Shown here: one piece after another, positions 40,513 through 48,755 of the stretch | Layout: every line of letters starts with the position of its first letter | How positions within the stretch are numbered: the stretch's first letter is position 1 | Origin: Flammeovirgaceae bacterium | GTDB lineage: Bacteria > Bacteroidota > Bacteroidia > Cytophagales > Cyclobacteriaceae | Reading direction: 5' to 3' | Length of the DNA stretch: 64,000 nt | NCBI GenBank assembly: GCA_020635915.1 | Contig: JACJYU010000001.1 | Span: forward strand, 2,332,501 to 2,396,500 | Position numbers and translations under genes: made by a program | The notes under the pieces: generated by a model | The model's input: only the letters and a program-made list of their open reading frames with translations | Told to the model about the DNA's origin: nothing | Database searches by the model: none

Positions 40513-43215
40513 ATGAGAAGATTCCTTGTTGTGTTATTGTGCCTTTGTGGCCTGCAGGCAGGCGCGTCCCACATTGTGGGAGGGGAGTTTGAACTGCTGC
40601 ACATAAGCGGGGCCACCTATCGGCTCAACCTCATTATTTATTTCGATAATATCAACGGGGCCCCGGGGGCCAAAGACCAGTCCGTAACGGCATCGATTTT
40701 TCGCAAAAGCACCAATACGTTCATTTCCAACGTGGTACTGCTGTTGAGCGATGAGAGCAGCGTGGCCTACACGCAGCCCGAGTGCTCCAATGGCGAAATA
40801 GTGACTGACAAACTTATTTATACCACCACCCTCACGCTCAGTCCTTCCGTGTTCAACGAGCCTGAGGGGTATTATGTGGCCTGGGAAAGGTGCTGCCGGA
40901 ACTATTCCATCACCAATATATACAGTGACGACCCGGGCCCGCAAAATGGCGGCATATCCGCAGGGCAGACTTTCTTGCTGGAGTTCCCACCAGTGGTAAA
41001 AGACGGCCAGCCGTTTATCAACTCTTCCCCCCGGCTGTTCCCTCCCCTCAACGACTACGCATGCCCGGGAAAACCCTACTATGTCGACTTTGCCGGGGTG
41101 GATGACGATGGGGACTCGCTGGTGTACTCCCTCACCACCCCGCTCAACACCCATGAGGCCGTGGCGCTGCCCAATATTTTGCCGGAACCCTACCCGCTGG
41201 TGCAATGGAGGCCGGGCTTTGATGCCAACCACGTCATCGGGGGCAACCCGGACCTTAAAATCAGCAAGAAAGGGCTGCTCACCGCCACGCCCCTGGTCCA
41301 GGGGCTGTTTGTGTTTGCCGTGAAGATAGAAGAGTACCGGGACAAACAGCTGATCGGCATATCCAGGAGGGATTTTCAAATGCTGGTGGTGGATGGCTGT
41401 GCCGATGCCGTGCCCCCTGTCATCACCGGGCCCACGCACGTCTCGTTGACGGCAGCCGATACGGGGCAGGACCGGTGCATTACCGTAACGGTGTCGGATG
41501 CGGACTCCGAAAAAATGGGGCACAACTTTACGGAGAACATCCGCATACGCGCCATCGGCCTGAACTTCAACAACAAAAACCTGACGGAGGTCCTGCCCGC
41601 GGACGTGACGGCAACGTTGCGGCACGGCAGCACACAAGACTTCAGCATCTGCTTTCCCGTTTGCCCCTTCTTCGTGGGCGGGCCCTACGAGGTGGGCATC
41701 ATCGCCATGGACGATGCCTGCAGCCTGCCGCTGTTGGACACCCTGAAAGTGACGGTGGACGTGGTGCCTCCCCCTAATACCGACCCCTATTTTGTGGACA
41801 GCGCCCCCGTGTTTTTGACAATGGACGAAGGCCAAAGCACCACCGACCCGCTGCTCAACCCGCCACTGCCCCCCGGCCTGCTGGATTTTGAAATCAAAGA
41901 CGATGACGCCAACGATATGCTGGTGTCCATCATTACCGATGGCTTCCTCCTGAAGGATGCAGGGTTTGACGTTATGTGGAGCCAGTCGCCAGGATTGGTG
42001 CAGGGAAAAATAGACTGGGACGCATTTTGCGACATATACGATTTCACCCAGCGCTCCACTTTCAAGATCACCATCCAGGTGGACGACCTTGACGAATGTG
42101 GCCTGAACGAACCCGTAAAGCGGGAGTACACCTTTACGGTGCTTTTGCCCGACAACCACCCCCCCAACATCGACACCAACCTCACGCCCCTGCTTAACGA
42201 GCGGGTGGTGACGGGCGTCCAGCGAAGGATATATGACAAGCTGCAATTCAACGTTACCGGCAACGACCCTGACGCCACCGACCACCTCGTGCTGGACCTG
42301 CTGGGGGGAGGCCTCCTCAGTGCCGATTCCCTGCGGGCGTTGGGGGCATCGTTTTCCAGGGTGGAAGGTTTTTCCTCTATCCAGTCCCAGTTCAGTTGGG
42401 ACCTGGACTGTGGCAAACTGGACCTGGGCAAAGGGGACTCCTTCGACCTGTCGTTTTTGGTGGTGGACAGCCTGAACAAATGCAAGCTCTACCAGGCAGA
42501 CACGGTGGAGGTGGAAGTGAAAATATTGCCCCCGCTGAACGCAAGGCCCCTGCTGTCCGTCAACAATTTAAGCCCCGGGGTGGCGATGGCCAACAACCAC
42601 CTCCAGGTGGTGCGTGGCCAGCAGGTGGTGCTGGGGCTCCAGGGCACGGACGCGGACGTGGCCCCGCAGGACCTGATGACGCTGGAAATGATCGGGGCGG
42701 ACGGCAACGTGGCCCCCGAAGGGTATGTCTTTGAAGGGGCGGAAGGGAAAGGCGCTATATCCGGCACCTTCAGTTGGAACCCCGATTGTTCCATTTTCGA
42801 AAACGGGGTTTACGAAAACGATTACGTGTTTTCCTTCAGGCTAAAGGACGACCGGTGCTTCAGTGCCCTGGCCGATACCGTGACGGTGGGCATCACCATA
42901 AAGGACATAGACGGGGGCGATGCCGGGTTTGACCCCATCAACTATTTTTCGCCAAATGACGATGGCGTGAACGATTATTACGCCATGGAGGTCAAAGATG
43001 AAAAAACGGGCGTGGTGGGCAATATATTGCCGCTGGACAACTGCGTGTCCCAATTTCAAATGATCAGGATATACAACCGCTGGGGCAAGGAGGTGTTTCA
43101 TAGCACCGACCGGAATTTCAGGTGGTACGGAAAGGGCGAGGCGCCCGGTGTGTACTATTATTCCATCAAATATTCCGACAGGGAGTACAAAGGTCCCCTC
43201 TCGATCCGGTATTGA
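40513..43215 (+). CDS. Large secreted protein with T9SS type B (gliding-motility) sorting domain
   Basis: About 900 residues with a signal peptide (MRRFLVVLLCLCGLQAGA) directly followed by SHIVGGEFELL, a common N-terminus of Cytophagales surface proteins. The body is made of Ig- or cadherin-like repeats (VTVSDADS, VTGNDPDATDHLVL, LQGTDADVAP). The tail (NYFSPNDDGVNDYYAM ... RIYNRWGKEVFHS ... GVYYYSIKYSDREYKG) is the gliding-motility-associated C-terminal domain used by the type IX secretion system. Probably an adhesin or matrix protein. The longer frame to 40441 lies before the signal peptide. Confidence 0.88.
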   Translation: MRRFLVVLLCLCGLQAGASHIVGGEFELLHISGATYRLNLIIYFDNINGAPGAKDQSVTASIFRKSTNTFISNVVLLLSDESSVAYTQPECSNGEIVTDKLIYTTTLTLSPSVFNEPEGYYVAWERCCRNYSITNIYSDDPGPQNGGISAGQTFLLEFPPVVKDGQPFINSSPRLFPPLNDYACPGKPYYVDFAGVDDDGDSLVYSLTTPLNTHEAVALPNILPEPYPLVQWRPGFDANHVIGGNPDLKISKKGLLTATPLVQGLFVFAVKIEEYRDKQLIGISRRDFQMLVVDGCADAVPPVITGPTHVSLTAADTGQDRCITVTVSDADSEKMGHNFTENIRIRAIGLNFNNKNLTEVLPADVTATLRHGSTQDFSICFPVCPFFVGGPYEVGIIAMDDACSLPLLDTLKVTVDVVPPPNTDPYFVDSAPVFLTMDEGQSTTDPLLNPPLPPGLLDFEIKDDDANDMLVSIITDGFLLKDAGFDVMWSQSPGLVQGKIDWDAFCDIYDFTQRSTFKITIQVDDLDECGLNEPVKREYTFTVLLPDNHPPNIDTNLTPLLNERVVTGVQRRIYDKLQFNVTGNDPDATDHLVLDLLGGGLLSADSLRALGASFSRVEGFSSIQSQFSWDLDCGKLDLGKGDSFDLSFLVVDSLNKCKLYQADTVEVEVKILPPLNARPLLSVNNLSPGVAMANNHLQVVRGQQVVLGLQGTDADVAPQDLMTLEMIGADGNVAPEGYVFEGAEGKGAISGTFSWNPDCSIFENGVYENDYVFSFRLKDDRCFSALADTVTVGITIKDIDGGDAGFDPINYFSPNDDGVNDYYAMEVKDEKTGVVGNILPLDNCVSQFQMIRIYNRWGKEVFHSTDRNFRWYGKGEAPGVYYYSIKYSDREYKGPLSIRY

Positions 43216-43216
43216 C

Positions 43217-43951
43217 CTAAAGCCCTACCATCAGCAGTTGGTTTTCCTTCACGTACACATCCTGGCCCATCCACCGGGTGTGGACCCATACGTCTTTTTT
43301 GCCCAGCACGCCCAGCATATGGCCTTCGTCCACGATGGCCACCACCGAGGCCCCGGCAGACGGGCCGCTCATGAGGTAGGTGGAGTTGTGGTGGACGATG
43401 CCCGAAGGGGCAGCCTCCCCGAAATTGACGAGGTAAAACAGCAGGGCGAGGAGCGCCAAAACGGAAATGGCCGTGGGCATAACGTTCCTCCCTTTTCTTT
43501 TGAGGTAGGCCAGCAGCCCCACCAGCAGGATGCAGCAGCCGGCCAGTATTTTTGCGAGGGCGCCACTGTATTTTTTGAACAGCAGGGCCAGTTGCTTTGA
43601 TTGGCTGGGGGCATAGCCCTGCAGGTGGTGTTGATTGGCCAGCTCTTCGATTTTGGCCAGCGCCATGGCATCGTTCGATGCCTGGTGGTAGAGGCTGAGG
43701 TAGTACAAGGCTTCGCTGGTTTGCCCCAGCCCTTCCTGGATGAAGGCCATTTTGAGCAGCATGGCCTCCGAGTATTCGTGTTTTTTTAATATTTCCTTGT
43801 AGCGCTCCAGCGATTGGGTGTATTGTTTTGCCTGGAAGAGGGAGTCGGCTTCGCGTGCCAGGCGGGCGGGGTGTTGCGCGCTGACGAAAAGGGGGAGGAA
43901 GGCCACGAGAAGGGTCAGAATTTTTGAAATTGCCTTTTGCTTATGTTTCAT
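43217..43951 (-). CDS. TPR/SH3 membrane protein, BatE-like
   Basis: 244 residues: a signal peptide (ending VSAQ, residue 25), TPR-like helices (ADSLFQAKQYTQSLERYKEILKK), two transmembrane helices around residues 134-180 and a C-terminal bacterial SH3 domain (VAIVDEGHMLGVLGKKDVWVHTRW). This layout is that of the BatE-type TPR proteins linked to BatABCD/aerotolerance loci, but no bat genes are nearby. It converges on the large T9SS protein with 1 bp between the stops. Confidence 0.7.
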   Translation of the reverse strand: MKHKQKAISKILTLLVAFLPLFVSAQHPARLAREADSLFQAKQYTQSLERYKEILKKHEYSEAMLLKMAFIQEGLGQTSEALYYLSLYHQASNDAMALAKIEELANQHHLQGYAPSQSKQLALLFKKYSGALAKILAGCCILLVGLLAYLKRKGRNVMPTAISVLALLALLFYLVNFGEAAPSGIVHHNSTYLMSGPSAGASVVAIVDEGHMLGVLGKKDVWVHTRWMGQDVYVKENQLLMVGL

Positions 43952-44011
43952 AACCTGCTACCTTTGTGCCCTCAAATCAGGCAAAGCCTCAAATTTAGGC
44001 AAGATTGCCAA

Positions 44012-44084
44012 GATTCCGTAGCTCAGCTGGTAGAGCATAACACTTTTAATGTTAGGGTCCTGGGTTCGAGCCCCAGCGGGATCA
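44012..44084 (+). tRNA. tRNA-Lys (anticodon TTT)
   Basis: A full cloverleaf: acceptor GATTCCG/CGGGATC (one G-T pair), D-arm GCTC/GAGC, anticodon stem TAACA/TGTTA with loop CTTTTAA, T-arm CTGGG-TTCGAGC-CCCAG. The anticodon is TTT. CCA is not encoded. It is followed by a strong terminator at 44092. Confidence 0.96.
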
Positions 44085-44091
44085 CTTGGAG

Positions 44092-44128
44092 TGCCTCAGG
44101 AAATATTTCCTGAGGCATTTTTGTTTTT
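44092..44128 (+). terminator. Terminator of tRNA-Lys
   Basis: TGCCTCAGGAAAT/ATTTCCTGAGGCA is a perfect inverted repeat (13 bp without loop, or 11 with a 4-nt loop), followed by TTTTTGTTTTT. It ends the tRNA transcript. Confidence 0.92.
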
Positions 44129-44274
44129 GGGGCCACGGGAGAGAACATGGAAAACATAGGTCAAGCATGGTTCTTCAAGGTCAAAAATATTATGAAATGG
44201 GGTGGGTGCCGTGGCCCAAAGGGAAGTTGAAGACTTGAAAGCATTATCTTAGCCTTTAAGAACAATGCACTAAA

Positions 44275-44691
44275 ATGAATCAAAGAGATGCTCTCAAAGC
44301 GACCCAATTGGCAGATGAAGGATTGGCATTTAGTAATTCCTTGCGCGAGGAAAATCGAACATACTTTGATAACCTCCCCAGTTCTTACTTTTCGATTGCT
44401 GCGGCAATTAGCCTAACATGGACAAAGCATGCAAAATTGGAAGCTGAGTATGTTGAATATGCTGCTCGATTCATCGATGGCAAAACTGCCCATGATCCAG
44501 AAATCGCGAGAAGGTTCTGACTTAGGTTCGGTCCCGAAGAACTTGATGACGCCTTGACTAACTATGCAATATTTTATCGTGCAGTAAGAAAGAAAATGCC
44601 GGAAGGCCCAAGAAAACAAACCTGGAAATTTATAAATTACTTTAAGGGCAAAAAGCAAACCGCCAACCTTATAAATTGCCCTCGTGCATAA
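44275..44691 (+). pseudogene. Unknown gene interrupted by an in-frame TGA
   Basis: An 81-codon frame starting MNQRDALKATQLADEG stops at TGA (44518-44520), but the same frame goes on for 56 further codons with normal protein-like composition (LRFGPEELDDALTNYAIFY ... QTWKFINYFKGKKQ) to a TAA at 44691. Together they would make about 138 residues. There is no match that I recognise. The gene is AT-rich compared with the flanks and lies after a tRNA, a usual place for acquired DNA. A sequencing error at the TGA is possible. Confidence 0.5.
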
Positions 44692-44768
44692 AAGTGAACT
44701 TAGGTTGTTAACATCCCTTCGGGGCCGGCCTTCAAAATGTCTCCAGAATCGTGCCGCAGTTTTGTGGC

Positions 44769-46772
44769 ATGGCAAGTATAAGAATAAGGAAAACCGGTTC
44801 CGGGCGCCTGGGCATATTGTTGCTGGTCGTGGCCATAACGGTGGGCATATCGCTGGCCACCCGGGTGGCATTGCTGGTGGCCTCGTACAAGTATATCGGC
44901 CCGCCCGGCAATATCCTGGGCATAATGGGCATAGGGGCACTCTATGACCTCGTCAACAGCCTGTATGTTTGCATCCCCCTGGCCTTGTACCTCCTGCTCG
45001 TGCCCGGCCGTTTTTTCAACCGGGGCTGGCATCGCACCATCCTTGCTTTTTTCCTTTTTGCCATCACCGGCCTGCTCCTTTTCAATGCCGTTGCCGAATG
45101 GCTGTTCTGGGACGAATTCAGCACCCGGTTTAATTTTATCGCAGTAGACTACCTTATTTACACGACCGAGGTAATCGGCAACATCCGTCAATCCTATCCC
45201 ATAGGCTGGATATTGTTTTCCATTGTGGGGATGGCCGTGGCCATCGTCTATTCCCTAAAAAAGCCAATAGCGGCATGTGGCCATGACCCATTTCCGTTGC
45301 GGGCACGGGCAGGGGCTTTTGGGCTTTATGCAACGGTTGTCGTTTTCATTACCGTTGCCGTAAACTCGCGGTACCATCGCTTCAGCGGGAATGAATATGC
45401 CAATGAACTGGCGGGCAACGGCTTGTACGAATTGTTTGCAGCATACCGCAACAACGAACTGGACTATGCCAGGTTCTACCGCCAGGTCCAACCGGACAGC
45501 GCGGCCCTTCTTATCCGCGAGCTCATCAAAACGCCCGAAGCCACCTTTACCGGCCCCGGTGGCATTGAGCGGCTTATTGCCAACCCGGGTGAGGAGAAAA
45601 AACTGAACATCGTGCTGGTAAGCGTAGAGAGTTTAAGTGCGGACTTCCTGGGCGTATTCGGAAATACCGAAGGGCTCACGCCTTTTCTTGATTCCCTTGC
45701 CGGGAATAGCCTGTTGTTTACCCGGCTCTATGCCACCGGCACCCGCACGGTCAGGGGCCTTGAAGCCCTTTCCCTTTCCGTGCCCCCTACGCCCGGCCAA
45801 TCCATTGTGAGAAGGCCCAACAACGAACACCTGTTTTCCCTGGGGGCGGTATTGCGCGAAAAGGGGTATGAGAGCAAATTCATCTATGGTGGCTATGGCT
45901 ATTTCGACAATATGAACAGCTTCTTTGCCAGCAATGGCTATGATGTGGTGGACCGAACGGCCATTGATGCCGCGGACATTGATGAGGAAAACATTTGGGG
46001 GGTGGCAGACGAAAATTTGTTTGAATTGGCGATAAAGCAAATCGACCGGGACGCTTTGGAGGGGCCTGTATTTGCCCATATCATGACCACCTCCAACCAC
46101 AGGCCTTATACCTATCCGGAAGGACGTATTGACATCCCATCCCATACGGGAAGGAACGGGGCGGTGAAATACACCGATTATGCCATTGGCAAGTTTATCA
46201 GGGAGGCCAGTTCAAAACCCTGGTTTGACAATACCTTGTTTGTGATCGTTGCCGACCACTGTGCGTCCAGTGCGGGAAAAACCGAACTGCCCGTGGAAAA
46301 ATACCATATACCCATGCTGGTTTATTCACCCAGGCACATACGGCCAGGGAAAATGGACAGGCTAATGAGCCAGGTGGACGTTGGCCCCACCTTGCTGGGG
46401 TTGTTGAACTTTTCGTACAAAAGCAAGTTTTATGGATATGATTTGTTCAAATTAGAGCCTGGAAGGGAAAGGGCTTTTATTAGCACTTATCAAAAACTGG
46501 GGTATTTAAAAGACAACCAACTGGTGGTTTTGTCCCCCCGCCAACAATGGGAACAGGTGCCGGTCACAGGCGCAGGCATTGTGCCAACACCAGGCCTCCA
46601 CCGGTTGTTGAACGAGGCCATCACCTGGTATGAATCTGCAAGTTTTGCATTTGAGCATGGCAATATGAAAAACGGTTTTGTAAAAACCACACGGACAGTG
46701 CCAAGCCCTGGGTCAGATGGGCGGCCAAAATCCCGCAATTGTTGCCGGGAAGAAAATGAACAGGCCCAATGA
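44769..46772 (+). CDS. LtaS-like membrane sulfatase / phosphoglycerol transferase
   Basis: About 667 residues: five transmembrane helices in the first 220, then an extracytoplasmic sulfatase-fold domain. The nucleophile region is YATGTRTVRGLEAL (Thr, preceded by VSVESLSADFLG), with metal residues in VIVADHCAS. The family includes lipoteichoic-acid synthase and enzymes adding phosphoglycerol or phosphoethanolamine to periplasmic glycans and lipids. As a Gram-negative has no lipoteichoic acid, modification of an envelope glycan or lipid is more likely. It overlaps the response-regulator gene by 4 bp. Confidence 0.85.
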   Translation: MASIRIRKTGSGRLGILLLVVAITVGISLATRVALLVASYKYIGPPGNILGIMGIGALYDLVNSLYVCIPLALYLLLVPGRFFNRGWHRTILAFFLFAITGLLLFNAVAEWLFWDEFSTRFNFIAVDYLIYTTEVIGNIRQSYPIGWILFSIVGMAVAIVYSLKKPIAACGHDPFPLRARAGAFGLYATVVVFITVAVNSRYHRFSGNEYANELAGNGLYELFAAYRNNELDYARFYRQVQPDSAALLIRELIKTPEATFTGPGGIERLIANPGEEKKLNIVLVSVESLSADFLGVFGNTEGLTPFLDSLAGNSLLFTRLYATGTRTVRGLEALSLSVPPTPGQSIVRRPNNEHLFSLGAVLREKGYESKFIYGGYGYFDNMNSFFASNGYDVVDRTAIDAADIDEENIWGVADENLFELAIKQIDRDALEGPVFAHIMTTSNHRPYTYPEGRIDIPSHTGRNGAVKYTDYAIGKFIREASSKPWFDNTLFVIVADHCASSAGKTELPVEKYHIPMLVYSPRHIRPGKMDRLMSQVDVGPTLLGLLNFSYKSKFYGYDLFKLEPGRERAFISTYQKLGYLKDNQLVVLSPRQQWEQVPVTGAGIVPTPGLHRLLNEAITWYESASFAFEHGNMKNGFVKTTRTVPSPGSDGRPKSRNCCREENEQAQ

Positions 46773-47443
46773 AGGTCTTGATAGTTGAGGACGAAAGGGC
46801 CCTTTCAAAGGGCATGGCCCACTACCTTCAGCAGGAGGGCTACGTATGCGAAGTAGCCTATACAGCTGCCGAAGCATACGGGAAGGTGTTGCATTATGAT
46901 TATGACTGCATCCTGTTGGACATTTCCTTGCCGGATGGTAATGGCTTGGGGATATTGGGGAAATTAAAGGAGCGCAACAAAACCGATGGGGTGATCATGG
47001 TTACGGCAAAGGATTCGCTTGATGACAAAGTCCGCGGGCTTCACCTGGGCGCTGACGACTACCTGTCCAAGCCTTTCCACCTGGCCGAGCTGAGTGCCCG
47101 TGTATCTGCCGTGATACGCAGGAAACGTTTCGAGGGCAATAACAGGATTGTTTGTCAGGAAATTGAAGTGGATTTAACTGGCAAATGGGTCAAGGTAAAT
47201 GGAAGCGAATTGGGCCTCACCAGAAAAGAGTACGACCTTTTGGTATTTTTGTTGGCCAACAAGAAAAGGGTGCTCTCAAAAAATACCATAGCCGAGCATT
47301 TGTCCGGTGACAATGCCGAGTTGTTGGATAAATTCGACTTTATCTATTCCCATATAAAAAACCTAAAAAAGAAAATAGCGGAGGCAGGGGGGCGGGATTA
47401 CATTCAAACGGTTTATGGGCTCGGGTATAAATTTATGGCATGA
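46769..47443 (+). CDS. OmpR-family response regulator
   Basis: 224 residues. The receiver domain shows acidic EDE (residues 7-9), the phosphoacceptor Asp51 (ILLDISLPDG), Thr79 and Lys101 (YLSKPF). The C-terminal winged helix has the usual LTRKEYDLLVFLLANKKRVLS and YGLGYKF. It overlaps both neighbours by 4 bp, between the LtaS-like gene and its sensor, so the system probably responds to the state of the envelope. Confidence 0.94.
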   Translation: MKVLIVEDERALSKGMAHYLQQEGYVCEVAYTAAEAYGKVLHYDYDCILLDISLPDGNGLGILGKLKERNKTDGVIMVTAKDSLDDKVRGLHLGADDYLSKPFHLAELSARVSAVIRRKRFEGNNRIVCQEIEVDLTGKWVKVNGSELGLTRKEYDLLVFLLANKKRVLSKNTIAEHLSGDNAELLDKFDFIYSHIKNLKKKIAEAGGRDYIQTVYGLGYKFMA

Positions 47444-48714
47444 GGCTCTTACAAGTCAGCCTGAGGAGTTTGTTGCTTTATTCACTGGTCCTGGTGGTCA
47501 TCAGTATCCCTGTCAGCTTGTTGGCCATTCGTGCCATTTTAATGAAGGAAACGGACGGGCTGCTCGCCTTGCACGCCCGGCAATTCGTTCAGCACATCAA
47601 AAACTATGAATACCTGGACGACCTGGAGATGGACCTGGGGATATGGGACCAGTTGTCGTATGATGTATCGATAGGGCCTGCCACCAATGGGCCGGTGGCC
47701 CCACGCTACCAAACCTTGCGCGGGCTTGACGAGGCCATGAGCGAAACCAGGATGTTCAGGTCGTTGTCGTCCTATGTCGTCATCAAAGGAAAGCCTTATA
47801 TCCTCACCATCCGTATGTCGTTGGCCGATAACGATGACCTGTTGCTTGCCCTTGGTGCGGTACAGGTGGTCATGATCGTGCTTTTGGCAGGGGGGTTGTT
47901 GCTGATCAACCGCTCGCTGACAAAAAGGTTGTGGAAGCCCTTTTATGGGATTCTGAGCCGGCTGAAAGCTTACCGGGTGGACAAAAACGGGCCGGTTCAA
48001 TCCCCCAAAACGGATATAACGGAATTTGACGACCTTAATGAGGCTGTAGGGCACCTTATGGAACGCAACCGGAAGGTTTTCCTGCAACAGAAGGAGTTTA
48101 TCGAGAATGCGTCACATGAACTGCAAACGCCACTGGCCATATTCCATGGCAAGCTGGACAACCTCATGCAAAACACAACATTGAATGAAGGCGATGCAGC
48201 CACCCTCCTGGAACTGGAAGAGACCGCGCAGCGCATGGCTAGGCTTAACAAGAACCTTCTTTTACTGAGCAAAATCGACAACGATCAATTTTCAGACCTT
48301 GAGCAGGTACCGATTTCACAGCTGGCCCAAACATTATTGGAAAACCTAAACGATTTGGCCATTGCGGGCAAATTGTCCATTGAAGTATCGGTGGAGCCTA
48401 CAACCGTAACAGGTAACGCCACGTTGATGGAAATATTGCTTACCAACCTTTTTCACAATGCGATAAGGCACAGCCCAACCGGTGGCCGTGTACAGGTCCG
48501 GCTCAAAGCAGGCTTGCTCGAGGTCGGTAATTCGGCCCCTCCGTTGGGGATCGGCACAGATAAGATTTTTGACCGCTTCGTAAAGGGGGGCGGAGGTATA
48601 AAAAATACCGGGCTTGGTTTGGCCATCGTGAAGCGTATTTGCGAGGTCAGCGGGTTTCAATTGGCTTATCACTACCTGCTGGAAACGCATACGTTTACGG
48701 TACGGTTTCACTAA
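47440..48714 (+). CDS. Sensor histidine kinase
   Basis: 424 residues: two transmembrane helices (about 8-28 and 143-163) enclosing a periplasmic domain, a HAMP-like linker, the H-box NASHELQTPLAIF with His226, and an ATPase domain with N-box FHNAIRHSP and G-box NTGLGLAIVKRI. The second glycine box is less well conserved. Cognate partner of the regulator it overlaps. Confidence 0.93.
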   Translation: MRLLQVSLRSLLLYSLVLVVISIPVSLLAIRAILMKETDGLLALHARQFVQHIKNYEYLDDLEMDLGIWDQLSYDVSIGPATNGPVAPRYQTLRGLDEAMSETRMFRSLSSYVVIKGKPYILTIRMSLADNDDLLLALGAVQVVMIVLLAGGLLLINRSLTKRLWKPFYGILSRLKAYRVDKNGPVQSPKTDITEFDDLNEAVGHLMERNRKVFLQQKEFIENASHELQTPLAIFHGKLDNLMQNTTLNEGDAATLLELEETAQRMARLNKNLLLLSKIDNDQFSDLEQVPISQLAQTLLENLNDLAIAGKLSIEVSVEPTTVTGNATLMEILLTNLFHNAIRHSPTGGRVQVRLKAGLLEVGNSAPPLGIGTDKIFDRFVKGGGGIKNTGLGLAIVKRICEVSGFQLAYHYLLETHTFTVRFH

Positions 48715-48755
48715 TCCAGGTTTTAAACAGAATCCCACCGTTGGTTAGGACGTAT

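Noticed and set aside
40534..42285. A 583-codon minus-strand frame inside the large T9SS gene
   Set aside because: The plus-strand frame has a signal peptide and sorting domain; the antisense frame is rich in His, Gly and Val and has no motif.
44518..44520. Selenocysteine at the in-frame TGA
   Set aside because: No selenocysteine insertion hairpin is evident directly after the TGA and no selenoprotein family is matched; a mutation or error is simpler.
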